NCBI RefSeq assembly: GCF_011193355.1
Contig: NZ_CP049780.1
Span: 1,947,307-2,011,306, forward strand
Length of the DNA stretch: 64,000 bases
Direction of reading: 5' to 3'
From: Streptomyces sp. JB150
GTDB lineage: Bacteria; Actinomycetota; Actinomycetes; Streptomycetales; Streptomycetaceae
Positions 25,090 through 33,735 of this stretch are shown piece after piece (position 1 is the stretch's first letter; each line of letters begins with the position of its first letter). The notes beneath the pieces are model-generated. The model saw only the letters and a program-made list of their open reading frames with translations. It was not told where the DNA came from and ran no database searches. The translations under genes and the position numbers were made by a program.

Positions 25090-27801
25090 ATGACCGACCC
25101 CAACGCCATCCAGCCGAGCGCGCTCGACCAGCTCCCCGACCGCGACCCCGAGGAGACCGCCGAATGGCAGGCCTCGCTGGACGCGGTCGCCAAGGCGGCC
25201 GGCCCGCACCGTGCCGCGTACCTGATGCGGCGCACGCTGGAGCGTGCCGAGGGCACCGGCATCGCGCTGCCGAAGCTCCTCGAGACCGACTACGTCAACA
25301 CCATCCCCACCGCCGCCGAGCCCGCCATCGACGGTGACGAGGAGATGGAGGCCCGGATCACCGCGTGGAACCGCTGGAACGCGGCGGCCATGGTGACCCG
25401 CGGCTCCAAGTACGGCGTCGGCGGCCACATCGCCACCTTCGCCTCCGCGGCGTGGCTGTACGAGACCGGCTTCAACCACTTCTTCAAGGGCAAGGACTCC
25501 GGCGACGCCGCCGGCTCCGGCGACCAGCTGTACATCCAGGGCCACGCCTCCCCCGGCATCTACGCCCGCGCCTTCCTCGACGGCCGGCTGAACGAGGACC
25601 ACCTCGACAACTTCCGCCGCGAGTCCGGCGGCAACGGCCTGCCCTCGTACCCGCACCCGCGCCGGCTGCCCTGGCTGTGGGAGTTCCCCACCGTCTCCAT
25701 GGGTCTCGGCCCGCTCTCCGCGATCTACCAGGCGCGCTTCAACCGCTACCTGACCCACCGCGGCATCAAGGACGTCTCCTCCTCGCACGTGTGGGCGTTC
25801 CTCGGCGACGGCGAGATGGACGAGCCGGAGTCGACGGCGGCGCTCGCGCTGGCCGCGCGTGAGGAGCTGGACAACCTCACCTTCGTCATCAACTGCAACC
25901 TGCAGCGCCTGGACGGCCCGGTCCGCGCCAACTTCAAGATCGTGCAGGAGCTGGAGGCCCAGTTCCGCGGCGCCGGCTGGAACGTCATCAAGACGCTGTG
26001 GGGTTCGGCGTGGGACGAGCTGTTCCAGCTCGACACCACCGGCGCGCTCGTCCGCCGGCTGCGCGAGGTACCGGACGCGCAGATCCAGACGTACCAGACC
26101 CGCGACGCCGCCTACATCCGCCAGGACTTCTTCGGCAAGGACCCGGCGCTCGTCGAGATGGCGAAGCTGCTGAGCGACGACAAGATCCTGGAGTGCTTCC
26201 ACGTCTCGCGCGGTGGCCACGAGCCGCGCAAGGTCTACGCCGCCTACCGGGCCGCCCTCGCGCACAAGGGCGCCCCGACGGTGATCCTGGCCCAGACGGT
26301 CAAGGGCCACACCCTCGGCGAGGGCTTCGCGTCGAAGAACGCCAACCACCAGATGAAGAAGCTCTCGGTGGACGAGTTCAAGGCGATGCGCGACCTGCTC
26401 GACCTGCCGATCAAGGACAGCGACTTCGTCGACGGCGTGGTCCCCTACGGCCACCCGGGCGCCGACTCCCCCGAGGTCCGCTACCTCCAGGAGCGCCGCG
26501 CCGCCCTCGGCGGTCCGGCCCCGGCCCGCCGCGTCCACCCGGTCGCGCCGCTGCCCGCCCCCGCCGAGAAGGCCTTCGCCGCCTTCGACAAGGGCTCCGG
26601 CTCCCAGAACGTGGCCACCACCATGGCCTTCGTCCGCCTGATCAAGGACCTGGTCCGCGACAAGGAGACCGGCAAGCGCTGGGTGCCGATCGTCCCCGAC
26701 GAGGCGCGCACCTTCGGCATGGAGTCGCTGTTCCCGTCGCTCGGCATCTACTCGCCGAAGGGCCAGACGTACGAGCCGGTCGACCGCGACCAGCTGATGT
26801 ACTACAAGGAGGCCACGAACGGCCAGATCCTCAACGAGGGGATCACCGAGGCCGGCTCGATGGCCGACTTCATCGCCGCCTCCACGTCGTACGCGACGCA
26901 CGGCGAGCCGATGATCCCGTTCTACATCTTCTACTCGATGTTCGGCTGGCAGCGCACCGCCGACCAGATGTGGCAGCTCGGCGACCAGCTCGGCCGCGGC
27001 TTCCTCATCGGCGCCACCGCCGGCCGCACCACCCTGACCGGCGAGGGCCTCCAGCACGCCGACGGCCACTCCCCGGTGATCGCGGCCACCAACCCGGCCG
27101 CCCTCACCTACGACCCGGCGTTCGCGTACGAGGTCGCCACGATCGTCAAGGACGGTCTGCGCCGGATGTACGGCGAGGCGGCCCCGGGCGAGGACCCGAA
27201 CGTCTTCTACTACCTGACGGTCTACAACGAGCCGCTGCCGCAGCCCGCCAAGCCGCAGGGCCTCGGCATCGACGAGGGCATCGTCAAGGGCCTGTACCGC
27301 TTCAACACGGCCGAGTCGGCGGGCGTGGAGGTCGCCGCGAACGCGCCGCGCATCCAGCTGCTGGGCTCGGGCACCGCGATCCACTGGGCCCTGCAGGCGC
27401 AGAAGCTGCTCGCCGAGGAGTGGGGCGTGGCCGCCGACGTGTGGTCCGCGACCTCGTGGAGCGAGCTGCGCCGGGACGCGCTGGAGGCCGACGCGGCACT
27501 GCTGCGCGGCGAGGAGCGGGTGCCGTACGTGCGCCAGGCGCTGCAGGGCGCCGAGGGCCCGGTGCTGGCGGTCTCCGACTACATGCGCCAGGTCCCGGAC
27601 CAGATCGCGCAGTGGGTGGAGCAGGACTGGTCCTCGCTGGGCGCGGACGGCTTCGGCCTGTCCGACACCCGTGAGGCCGCCCGCCGCCACTTCGGTGTCG
27701 ACGCGCAGTCGATCGTCGTCGCCGCCCTGGCCCAGCTGGCCCGGCGCGGCGAGGTGAAGGCGACCGCCGTGAAGGAGGCGCGCGAGCGCTACGGCCTGTA
27801 A
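25090..27801 (+). CDS. aceE: Pyruvate dehydrogenase E1, homodimeric type
   Basis: This 903-residue thiamine-diphosphate enzyme decarboxylates pyruvate and acetylates E2 lipoyl groups. Visible features are [20 protein letters not shown], the ThDP motif region [19 protein letters not shown]...[23 protein letters not shown], and [38 protein letters not shown]. Start ATG 25090 ([10 protein letters not shown]) matches the family; an ATG at 25054 is possible. The long upstream gap holds a palindrome. Function depends on E2/E3 encoded 2-6 kb upstream and on lipoate from LipB/LipA. Confidence 0.96.
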   Translation: MTDPNAIQPSALDQLPDRDPEETAEWQASLDAVAKAAGPHRAAYLMRRTLERAEGTGIALPKLLETDYVNTIPTAAEPAIDGDEEMEARITAWNRWNAAAMVTRGSKYGVGGHIATFASAAWLYETGFNHFFKGKDSGDAAGSGDQLYIQGHASPGIYARAFLDGRLNEDHLDNFRRESGGNGLPSYPHPRRLPWLWEFPTVSMGLGPLSAIYQARFNRYLTHRGIKDVSSSHVWAFLGDGEMDEPESTAALALAAREELDNLTFVINCNLQRLDGPVRANFKIVQELEAQFRGAGWNVIKTLWGSAWDELFQLDTTGALVRRLREVPDAQIQTYQTRDAAYIRQDFFGKDPALVEMAKLLSDDKILECFHVSRGGHEPRKVYAAYRAALAHKGAPTVILAQTVKGHTLGEGFASKNANHQMKKLSVDEFKAMRDLLDLPIKDSDFVDGVVPYGHPGADSPEVRYLQERRAALGGPAPARRVHPVAPLPAPAEKAFAAFDKGSGSQNVATTMAFVRLIKDLVRDKETGKRWVPIVPDEARTFGMESLFPSLGIYSPKGQTYEPVDRDQLMYYKEATNGQILNEGITEAGSMADFIAASTSYATHGEPMIPFYIFYSMFGWQRTADQMWQLGDQLGRGFLIGATAGRTTLTGEGLQHADGHSPVIAATNPAALTYDPAFAYEVATIVKDGLRRMYGEAAPGEDPNVFYYLTVYNEPLPQPAKPQGLGIDEGIVKGLYRFNTAESAGVEVAANAPRIQLLGSGTAIHWALQAQKLLAEEWGVAADVWSATSWSELRRDALEADAALLRGEERVPYVRQALQGAEGPVLAVSDYMRQVPDQIAQWVEQDWSSLGADGFGLSDTREAARRHFGVDAQSIVVAALAQLARRGEVKATAVKEARERYGL

Positions 27802-27819
27802 GGCCGCTCGTCTCCGGTG

Positions 27820-27847
27820 AAGGCCCCCGCCGTCCGGCGGGGGCCTT
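27820..27847 (+). terminator. aceE terminator
   Basis: A perfect 12-bp stem AAGGCCCCCGCC / GGCGGGGGCCTT with a four-base GTCC loop begins 18 bp after the aceE stop. Confidence 0.85.
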
Positions 27848-27864
27848 CCTGCATCATGGGCGGC

Positions 27865-28863
27865 ATGCGCGCTGCCCGGCTGATCAAGATGGTGCTGCTG
27901 CTCCAGTCCCGGCCGTCCATGACCGCCGCCGAGCTGGCGCGGGAGCTGGAGGTGTCCGAGCGGACCGTCACCCGCGACGCCCAGGCGCTGTCCGAGGCGG
28001 GTGTGCCGGTCTACGCCGACCGCGGGCGGGCCGGCGGCTACCGGCTGATCGGCGGCTACCGCACCCGCCTGACCGGGCTGCACCGCAGCGAGGCCGAGGC
28101 GCTGTTCCTGTCCGGGGTGCCGGGGGCGCTGCGCGAGATGGGCCTGGAGGACGCGGCGTCGGCGGCCCGGCTGAAGGTGTCGGCGGCGCTGCTGCCGTCC
28201 CTGCGGGACGCGCCGCGCACGGCGGCCCAGCGGTTCCACCTGGACGCGCCGGGCTGGTTCAGGCAGCTGAGGACGCCCGAGCTGCTGCCCGCGGTCGCGG
28301 ACGCGGTGTGGGACGACCGCCGGGTCACCGCCCGGTACCGGCGCGGGGACCGCGAGGTGGAGCGGCTGCTGGAGCCGTACGGGCTCGTGCTGAAGGCGGG
28401 CGTCTGGTACCTGTGCGCGCGGGTCGCCGACGCGGGCACCTCACCGGCGTACCGCACGTACCGCATCGACCGGTTCACCGCCGTCGAGCCCCGCGAGGAC
28501 CGGTTCACCCGCGCCGAGGACTTCGACCTGCCCGCCTTCTGGGAGGAGCAGGCCGAGCGGTTCGCGCGGTCGCTGCTGCGCGCGGAGGTCGTGGTGCGGC
28601 TCTCCGCGGAGGGCGTGCGCAGGTTGCCGTACGCCGTCGATCCGGTCTCCGCCCGGGACGCGCTGGCCACGGCGGGCGAGCCGGACGCGCACGGCCGGGT
28701 CACCGTCACCCTGCGGGTGGAATCCGAGGAGGTGGCGCACACCCAGCTGACCGCCCTCGGCCCGGAGGCGGAGGTGCTGTCCCCGGTGTCGCTGCGCGAG
28801 CGGCTGGCCGCGGACGCGCGGCGGCTGGCGCGGCTGTACGGCGGGGCGGGCACGGGACACTGA
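27865..28863 (+). CDS. YafY-type HTH/WYL transcriptional regulator
   Basis: This 332-residue protein has an N-terminal winged helix (RAARLIKMVLLLQSRPSMTAAELARELEVSERTVTRDAQAL). A WYL domain follows (VTARYRRGDREVERLLEPYGLVLKAGVWYLCAR, RTYRIDRF) with the WYL C-terminal extension. WYL proteins bind ligands or nucleic acid and regulate DNA-damage or defence genes among others. ATG 27865 or 27856 could start it; there is almost no leader after the aceE terminator, so translation may be near-leaderless. The target is unknown. Confidence 0.88.
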   Translation: MRAARLIKMVLLLQSRPSMTAAELARELEVSERTVTRDAQALSEAGVPVYADRGRAGGYRLIGGYRTRLTGLHRSEAEALFLSGVPGALREMGLEDAASAARLKVSAALLPSLRDAPRTAAQRFHLDAPGWFRQLRTPELLPAVADAVWDDRRVTARYRRGDREVERLLEPYGLVLKAGVWYLCARVADAGTSPAYRTYRIDRFTAVEPREDRFTRAEDFDLPAFWEEQAERFARSLLRAEVVVRLSAEGVRRLPYAVDPVSARDALATAGEPDAHGRVTVTLRVESEEVAHTQLTALGPEAEVLSPVSLRERLAADARRLARLYGGAGTGH

Positions 28864-28903
28864 AGGTGCGTCCGGGTGCGCCAGGGACGATGCTGGAGCG
28901 GTG

Positions 28904-29422
28904 ATGGACGAGACGGAGTTCTGGGAGCTCATCGACACCACCCGGCAGTCCGCGGAGGGAGATCCGCAGGAGCAGGCCGAGCTGCTCGTGGACCGGCTGC
29001 TCCAGCTCGACCCGGAGGCCGTGCTGGACTTCGCCCGTCACTTCGAGGCCCGCTACAACCGCGCCTACCGCTGGGACCTGTGGGGTGCCGCCTGGGTGCT
29101 GCTGGACGGGGCCAGCGACGACGCCTTCGACTTCTTCCGCTGCTGGCTGATCGGGCAGGGCCGCGAGGTGTTCGAGGGCGCCCTGCACGACCCGGACTCC
29201 CTGGCCGACCTGCTCGACGACTTCGACGAGGAGATCGACGGCGACGGGGAAGACCTCGGGTACGCGGCCGACGAGGCGTACGAGCAGCTGACCGGCACGG
29301 TCGCCCCGGACCTCGGCATCCCGCCCGCCCCGGCCGAACCGGAGGGCACCCCGGTGGACTTCGAGGACGAGAGCGCGCTCGCCGAGCGCTATCCGCGTCT
29401 GTGGTACCGCTTCAAGGAGTGA
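28904..29422 (+). CDS. DUF4240 protein
   Basis: This ~172-residue acidic protein, MDETEFWELIDTTRQSAEGDPQEQAELLVDRLLQLDPEAVLDF, continues with RAYRWDLWGAAWVLLDGASDDAFDFFRCWLIGQG, the DUF4240 pattern. Members are widespread in actinomycetes and lack a known function. A GTG directly before the ATG adds one residue. The last 11 bp overlap the convergent amidase gene. Confidence 0.85.
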   Translation: MDETEFWELIDTTRQSAEGDPQEQAELLVDRLLQLDPEAVLDFARHFEARYNRAYRWDLWGAAWVLLDGASDDAFDFFRCWLIGQGREVFEGALHDPDSLADLLDDFDEEIDGDGEDLGYAADEAYEQLTGTVAPDLGIPPAPAEPEGTPVDFEDESALAERYPRLWYRFKE

Positions 29423-30326
29423 CCGGGCGGGGAGTGACCGGGCGCGCGCCCGGTGCCGGGGCGACGGCCCGGGCCTGGCCCGCGGCCGCGCCGTCCTTCG
29501 CCCGCACCGCGCCGAAGCGGCCCTGGAGCCGCGCGGCCAGGTCGCGGATCGCGGGCAGCCGCGCGGTGAGGGCGGCGCCGGGGCAGCTGGTCATGTAGCC
29601 GTCGTGGTGGCCGGCGAGGGCGGGCAGGGTGGCGGAGGTGCCGGCGGCGTAGCGGCTGCCGCTGTTGCTGGAGACGAGGCGGACCCGGGAGCGCGGGTCG
29701 ACGCCCGACAGCCCGAGCTTCCAGGCGGCCAGCGCGGCGATCGCGTCGGTCATCGCGCGCGGCACCTCCACCCCGGCCGTGAAGGTGCCGATGGCGGCGA
29801 TGCCGGCGGTGCGGTGGTTGAAGCCCTGGGTGTGGGCGCCGGTGACGGCGCGGGCGACACCGCCCGCGCGGCCCTCGTAGACGACGCCGCAGCGGTCGAC
29901 GAGGAAGTTGTAGCCGATGTCGTCCCAGTGGCGGACGCCGGTCTGGCCGGCGTGCAGATGGCGGATGATGCGGGGCGTCTCGGCGCAGTCGTAGGCGTTG
30001 GGCGAGTCGGTGTGGTGCACGAAGACCGCGACGACCTTGTCGTCGTAGCGGGCGGGCGGCTGGGTCGGGCCGGTGCCCTCCAGCCAGGCCGAGCGGGGCA
30101 CGATGGGCGGCCGGGGCGCGGTGTGCGCGGTCACCGGGCCGGTGGCCGCGAGGCGGCGGTCGGCGCCGGTCTGGGCGGCCCGTTCGACGCCGTGCGCGCA
30201 CAGCGCGAGCACGACCGCGGCGGCGGTCCCGGGCAGCGCGCCCAGCGCCACCCGGGCCGGGCCCGGCAGGCGCACGCCACGCCGGTCCGCCCGCCGGGTC
30301 CGCCGGGCTCCTCGCACATCACGCAT
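29412..30326 (-). CDS. N-acetylmuramoyl-L-alanine amidase / PGRP-type protein
   Basis: This 304-residue exported protein has a basic N-terminus and a hydrophobic helix (VALGALPGTAAAVVLALCAHG). A PGRP/amidase-2 domain follows: RSAWLEGTGPTQPPARYDDKVVAVFVHHTDSPN, WDDIGYNFLVDRCGVVYEGRAGG, HTQGFNHRTAGIAAIGTF and HHDGYMTSCPGAAL. The His in FVHHTD, a second His (HHDGY) and Cys/SCPG are the expected zinc-site elements. It cleaves the muramyl-peptide amide bond in peptidoglycan. ATG 30326 is chosen because upstream sequence lacks conservation. Confidence 0.88.
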   Translation of the reverse strand: MRDVRGARRTRRADRRGVRLPGPARVALGALPGTAAAVVLALCAHGVERAAQTGADRRLAATGPVTAHTAPRPPIVPRSAWLEGTGPTQPPARYDDKVVAVFVHHTDSPNAYDCAETPRIIRHLHAGQTGVRHWDDIGYNFLVDRCGVVYEGRAGGVARAVTGAHTQGFNHRTAGIAAIGTFTAGVEVPRAMTDAIAALAAWKLGLSGVDPRSRVRLVSSNSGSRYAAGTSATLPALAGHHDGYMTSCPGAALTARLPAIRDLAARLQGRFGAVRAKDGAAAGQARAVAPAPGARPVTPRPVTP

Positions 30327-30513
30327 GGTCCCACTGTCGGCGCGATCCCCGGTGCCCGCGATGTGAGCTGTGCCGACCGGTGGAACCATCGTCCCGGTCC
30401 GCGGCGTTTTCCCGGTACCCGCCCGCGCGGCCGGTTCGCGGCCGGCGGTCGCGGGCGCGGCTGATCACGGGGCCCGTCCCCCGCGTATAGGGGTCCGAGA
30501 GAAAGGCGGCCTG

Positions 30514-31698
30514 GTGGACCTCCTCGACATCGTTCTGCTGCTCGCGCTCCTGCTCTACGCCGGCTCCGGCTACCGGCGGGGGCTGGTCGCCGGCTGTGTC
30601 GCGCTGGCCGGGTTCGTGGGCGGCGCGGCGCTGGGCGTGTGGCTGCTGCCGTGGGTGATGGACCTGGTGACGCCGGATGGTACGGCGGCGACGGTCACCG
30701 CGGTGCTCACCGTGCTGGCACCGGCGGTGGTGGGCCACGAGCTGGCGGGCCGGCCGGCGCTCAGGCTGCGGCGGGAGCTGGACCGGGGGCCGCTGCGGGT
30801 GGCCGACGGGGCCGGCGGGGCGGTGGCGAACGCGGCGGCGGTGCTGATCGTGGCGTGGGTGGCGGCGAGCGTGCTGGCGGCGTCCTCGTCGGCGCTGCTG
30901 TCGTCGGCGATCCGTGACTCGCGGGTGCTGGGCGCGGTGCAGGAGGTGATGCCGGACACCACCCCCGCCTGGTTCTCGCGGGCCACCTCGGCGCTCACCG
31001 ACGCGGGCTTCCCGCAGGTGTTCAACCCGTTCGAGAACGAGTCGACGGCCGAGGTCGCGCGGCCCTCCGGGGACAGCGTGACGCCGGCCGCGACGGCCGC
31101 CGCGCAGCGCTCCACGGTGAAGGTGGAGGGCGTGGCGGGCACCCAGGGCCGCGAGGGCAGCGGGTTCGTGTACGCGCGGGAGCGGGTGATGACCAACGCG
31201 CACGTGGTGGCGGGCATCGACGAGCCGACCGTGCGGGTCGGGGGCGTGGGCCCGGCGTACGAGGCGACGGTGGTGCTCTTCGACCCGGAGAAAGACGTGG
31301 CCGTGCTGCGGGTGCCCGGCCTGCGTGCCCCCGTGCTCCGTTTCGACGACGACGCGGCGCGCGGCGACGCCGCGGTGGTCGCCGGCTATCCGCAGGACGG
31401 TGGCCTCGACCTGCAGGCGGCGACGGTGGCGAACCGGGTGCGGGCGACGGGCCAGAACATCTACCGCGACGACACGGTCACCCGCGAGATCCACTCGATC
31501 CGCTCCACGGTCCGCCCCGGCAACTCCGGCGGCCCGCTGCTGACCACCGAGGGCCGGGTGTACGGGGTGGTGTTCGCCCGGTCGACCTCCGACGCCGAGA
31601 CGGGCTACGTCCTGACGGCGGCGGAGGTGTCCGACGACGCGGAGCGGGGAGCGCGGGCAACGGCACCGGTGGACACGGGCGAGCCGGTCTCCTCGTAG
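30514..31698 (+). CDS. MarP-like membrane serine protease with CvpA domain
   Basis: This 394-residue protein starts at GTG 30514. Four N-terminal membrane helices form a CvpA/colicin-V-production domain (LLDIVLLLALLLYAGSGYRRGLVAGCVALAGF). A periplasm-facing trypsin domain has triad His230 (MTNAHVV), Asp261 (EKDVAVLRV) and Ser338 (VRPGNSGGPL). This architecture is that of mycobacterial MarP, required for acid resistance through activation of a cell-wall hydrolase. The divergent neighbour encodes a peptidoglycan amidase, an attractive but untested substrate. Confidence 0.9.
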   Translation: MDLLDIVLLLALLLYAGSGYRRGLVAGCVALAGFVGGAALGVWLLPWVMDLVTPDGTAATVTAVLTVLAPAVVGHELAGRPALRLRRELDRGPLRVADGAGGAVANAAAVLIVAWVAASVLAASSSALLSSAIRDSRVLGAVQEVMPDTTPAWFSRATSALTDAGFPQVFNPFENESTAEVARPSGDSVTPAATAAAQRSTVKVEGVAGTQGREGSGFVYARERVMTNAHVVAGIDEPTVRVGGVGPAYEATVVLFDPEKDVAVLRVPGLRAPVLRFDDDAARGDAAVVAGYPQDGGLDLQAATVANRVRATGQNIYRDDTVTREIHSIRSTVRPGNSGGPLLTTEGRVYGVVFARSTSDAETGYVLTAAEVSDDAERGARATAPVDTGEPVSS

Positions 31699-31754
31699 CG
31701 CGGGCGGGGGTATCGGGCGAACGGGCCGGGCGGACGAGCTGGGCGGCTGGGCGA

Positions 31755-31920
31755 CATGGCCCGGGGGGTGGCCCGGCTGGGCGGCCGGGCGGCATCGCCG
31801 GGGGGCGACCGAGCCGAGCGACCCGGCGGCATCGCCCGGGGGGCGACCGGGCCGGGCGACCCTGCGGGATGACCAGGGGCGGCCGAGCCGGGCGGGATGG
31901 CCGGTGGGGGCCGCCAGGTC
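31755..31920. repeat. Degenerate 37-38 bp tandem repeats
   Basis: Four to five imperfect units recur downstream of the MarP-like gene, each carrying CATCGCC/CATGGCC/GATGACC followed by GGGGGGCGACCGAGCCG-like sequence. Anchor positions are 31755, 31793, 31830, 31868 and 31896. They fill most of the 258-bp gap between convergent genes. No coding function is evident. Confidence 0.6.
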
Positions 31921-31956
31921 GGCCGGCCGGTCTCCGCGTAGCTCCGGCCGGCCAGG

Positions 31957-32460
31957 TCAGTCGGCGGTCGGCTGGGTCAGTCGGCGGCCCATGAGGACGT
32001 CGTCGACGTAGGCGCCGTCCAGGAAGAACTCCTCCGGCTGCACGCCCTCGACCTCGAAGCCCTCCGACGCGTACAGCGCGCGGGCGGGCGCGTTGTGCCC
32101 GAGCACGCGCAGGGTGATCCGGCGGAAGCCGCGGGCGCGCGCGTCGTCGACGGCGGCGCGCAGCAGCGCGCGCCCCACGCCCTTGCCGCGGGCCTCCTCG
32201 GCGACGGCGAGGCCGCGGATCTGCCGGACGTGGGCGTTGGAGGGCAGCGGCGTGGGGAAGCCGAGGCGGATGTAGCCGACGACACGGCCGTCGAGTTCGG
32301 CGACCAGGTGGTCCTCGGGGCCGGCGGTGTCGCGGAAGAACGGCTCGTCCGGGGCGGGCGGTCCGGTGACCGCGTGCCGATACGACCAGGACACGTGGTC
32401 CAGCCGTCGCAGTGGTTCCTCGTCGTCGGGCCGGGCGGTGCGTATGGACGGTGCAGACAT
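31957..32460 (-). CDS. GNAT family N-acetyltransferase
   Basis: This 167-residue protein has the acetyl-CoA binding core VRQIRGLAVAEEARGKGVGRALLRAAVDDARARGFRRITLRVL, then HNAPARALYASEGFEVEG, the standard GNAT motifs A and B. The substrate cannot be told. Start ATG 32460 gives a compact single domain. It is divergent from the TIGR01777 gene. Confidence 0.88.
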   Translation of the reverse strand: MSAPSIRTARPDDEEPLRRLDHVSWSYRHAVTGPPAPDEPFFRDTAGPEDHLVAELDGRVVGYIRLGFPTPLPSNAHVRQIRGLAVAEEARGKGVGRALLRAAVDDARARGFRRITLRVLGHNAPARALYASEGFEVEGVQPEEFFLDGAYVDDVLMGRRLTQPTAD

Positions 32461-32530
32461 GCCGGCCACCCTACGGCCGGATGCCACGTGGCTCATCGGG
32501 GTTTTACGCCCGCTCGGGGATGATGGCGCC

Positions 32531-33427
32531 ATGCAGCACAGGAAGATCGCGGTGACCGGCGCGTCCGGTCTCATCGGAGGCGCTCTGGTGCGGTCGCTCG
32601 CCGCGGACGGGCACCAGGTGGTGCGGCTGGTGCGCCGCATGCCCCGGTCCGCCGACGAGGCACACTGGGATCCCGAGCGCGGGCATGTCGACCCGGCGGT
32701 GCTGGCGGGGTGCGACGCCGTGGTGAACCTGGCGGGCGCCGGGGTGGGCGACCGCCGCTGGACCGCCGAGTACAAGGCGCGTATCCGCGCCGGCCGGGTG
32801 GCCGGCACGGCGGCGCTGGCGCGGGCCGTCGCCGCGCTGGACCGGCCGCCGCGGGTCTTCCTCAACGGCAGCGCAATCGGCGTCTACGGCGACACCGGGG
32901 ACCGCGTCGCGGACGAGGACTCGCCGCCGGGGCGGGGTTTCCTCGCGGAGCTGTGCGTGGAGTGGGAGGGGGCCGCGGCGCCGGCGCGGGAGGCGGGGGT
33001 GCGCACGGTGTTCGCCCGGACGGGCCTGGTGGTGGCGCGCGAGGGCGGGGCCTGGGGGCGGCTCTTCCCGCTGTACCGGGCGGGTCTCGGCGGGCCGCTC
33101 GGCGGCGGGCGGCAGTACTGGTCGTTCATCGCGCTGCACGACGAGGTGGCCGCGCTGCGCCATCTGCTGGACCACGAGGAGCTGTCCGGTCCGGTGAATC
33201 TGACCGCGCCGCAGCCGCTGACGAACCGTGAGATCAACGCGGCGATGAGCCGGGTGCTGCGCCGCCCGGCGGTGTTCGCGGTGCCCGCGCCCGTCCTGCG
33301 GGTGGTGCTGGGCGAGATGTCCACGGAGGTGCTGGGCAGTCAGCGGGTGGTGCCGAAGCGGCTGTTGGAGTCCGGGTTCCGCTTCGCGTTCCCCGGTATC
33401 GAGGAGGCGATCCGGGCGGCGCTGTGA
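32531..33427 (+). CDS. TIGR01777 family NAD(P)-binding epimerase-like protein
   Basis: This 298-residue extended short-chain reductase starts MQHRKIAVTGASGLIGGALVRSLAADGHQVVRLVRR. It continues with WDPERGHVDPAVLAGCDAVVNLAGAGVGDRRWT and FLNGSAIGVYGDTGD, and ends with the family tail LGSQRVVPKRLLESGFRFAFPGIEEAIRAAL. This matches the SulA/YfcH-type TIGR01777 family of uncertain substrate. The stop codon overlaps an in-frame GTG that opens the repeat-bearing leader of the next gene. Confidence 0.9.
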   Translation: MQHRKIAVTGASGLIGGALVRSLAADGHQVVRLVRRMPRSADEAHWDPERGHVDPAVLAGCDAVVNLAGAGVGDRRWTAEYKARIRAGRVAGTAALARAVAALDRPPRVFLNGSAIGVYGDTGDRVADEDSPPGRGFLAELCVEWEGAAAPAREAGVRTVFARTGLVVAREGGAWGRLFPLYRAGLGGPLGGGRQYWSFIALHDEVAALRHLLDHEELSGPVNLTAPQPLTNREINAAMSRVLRRPAVFAVPAPVLRVVLGEMSTEVLGSQRVVPKRLLESGFRFAFPGIEEAIRAAL

Positions 33428-33467
33428 GCCGGCGGCCCCCGGCGGGCCGGGCCGGCAGGAGCGCCCA

Positions 33468-33569
33468 CGGCTGGGCGCGGGGAACGCCCCCCGGCTACGG
33501 CGCGGGAAACGCCCCCCCCGGCTACGGCGCGGGGAACGCCCCCGGCGACGGCGCGGGGAACGGCCCTGG
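33468..33569 (+). repeat. Four 24-27 bp tandem units before the FAD gene
   Basis: Four copies of CGGCTACGGCGCGGGGAACG-type units start at 33468, 33492, 33519 and 33543. In one frame they read GYGAGNAP repeats that stay open into the following FAD oxidoreductase. Their core resembles the dispersed GGGGCGCGGGGAAC family. The rest of the 308-bp gap (33570-33735) shows only the ribosome site GAGGAGG at 33724-33730. Confidence 0.65.
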
Positions 33570-33735
33570 GAAACAGGGCGTCCCGACCGTTTGCTACCGC
33601 CGTGCGACCGTGCCCTGCCCATGCGCGACTGCCGTTGACCGATCACGGCTCTACGCTCGTGCCGAACTCGGGTATCCCTGGAGCCGGTTGGGGGCATCAC
33701 GTCTCCACCGGCCGCGCAACCTCGAGGAGGGGCAC

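Noticed and set aside
25048..28239. 1063-codon minus-strand frame opposite aceE and the WYL gene
   Set aside because: Composition (Val/Arg/Gly runs) mirrors aceE codons; no domain and no ribosome site.
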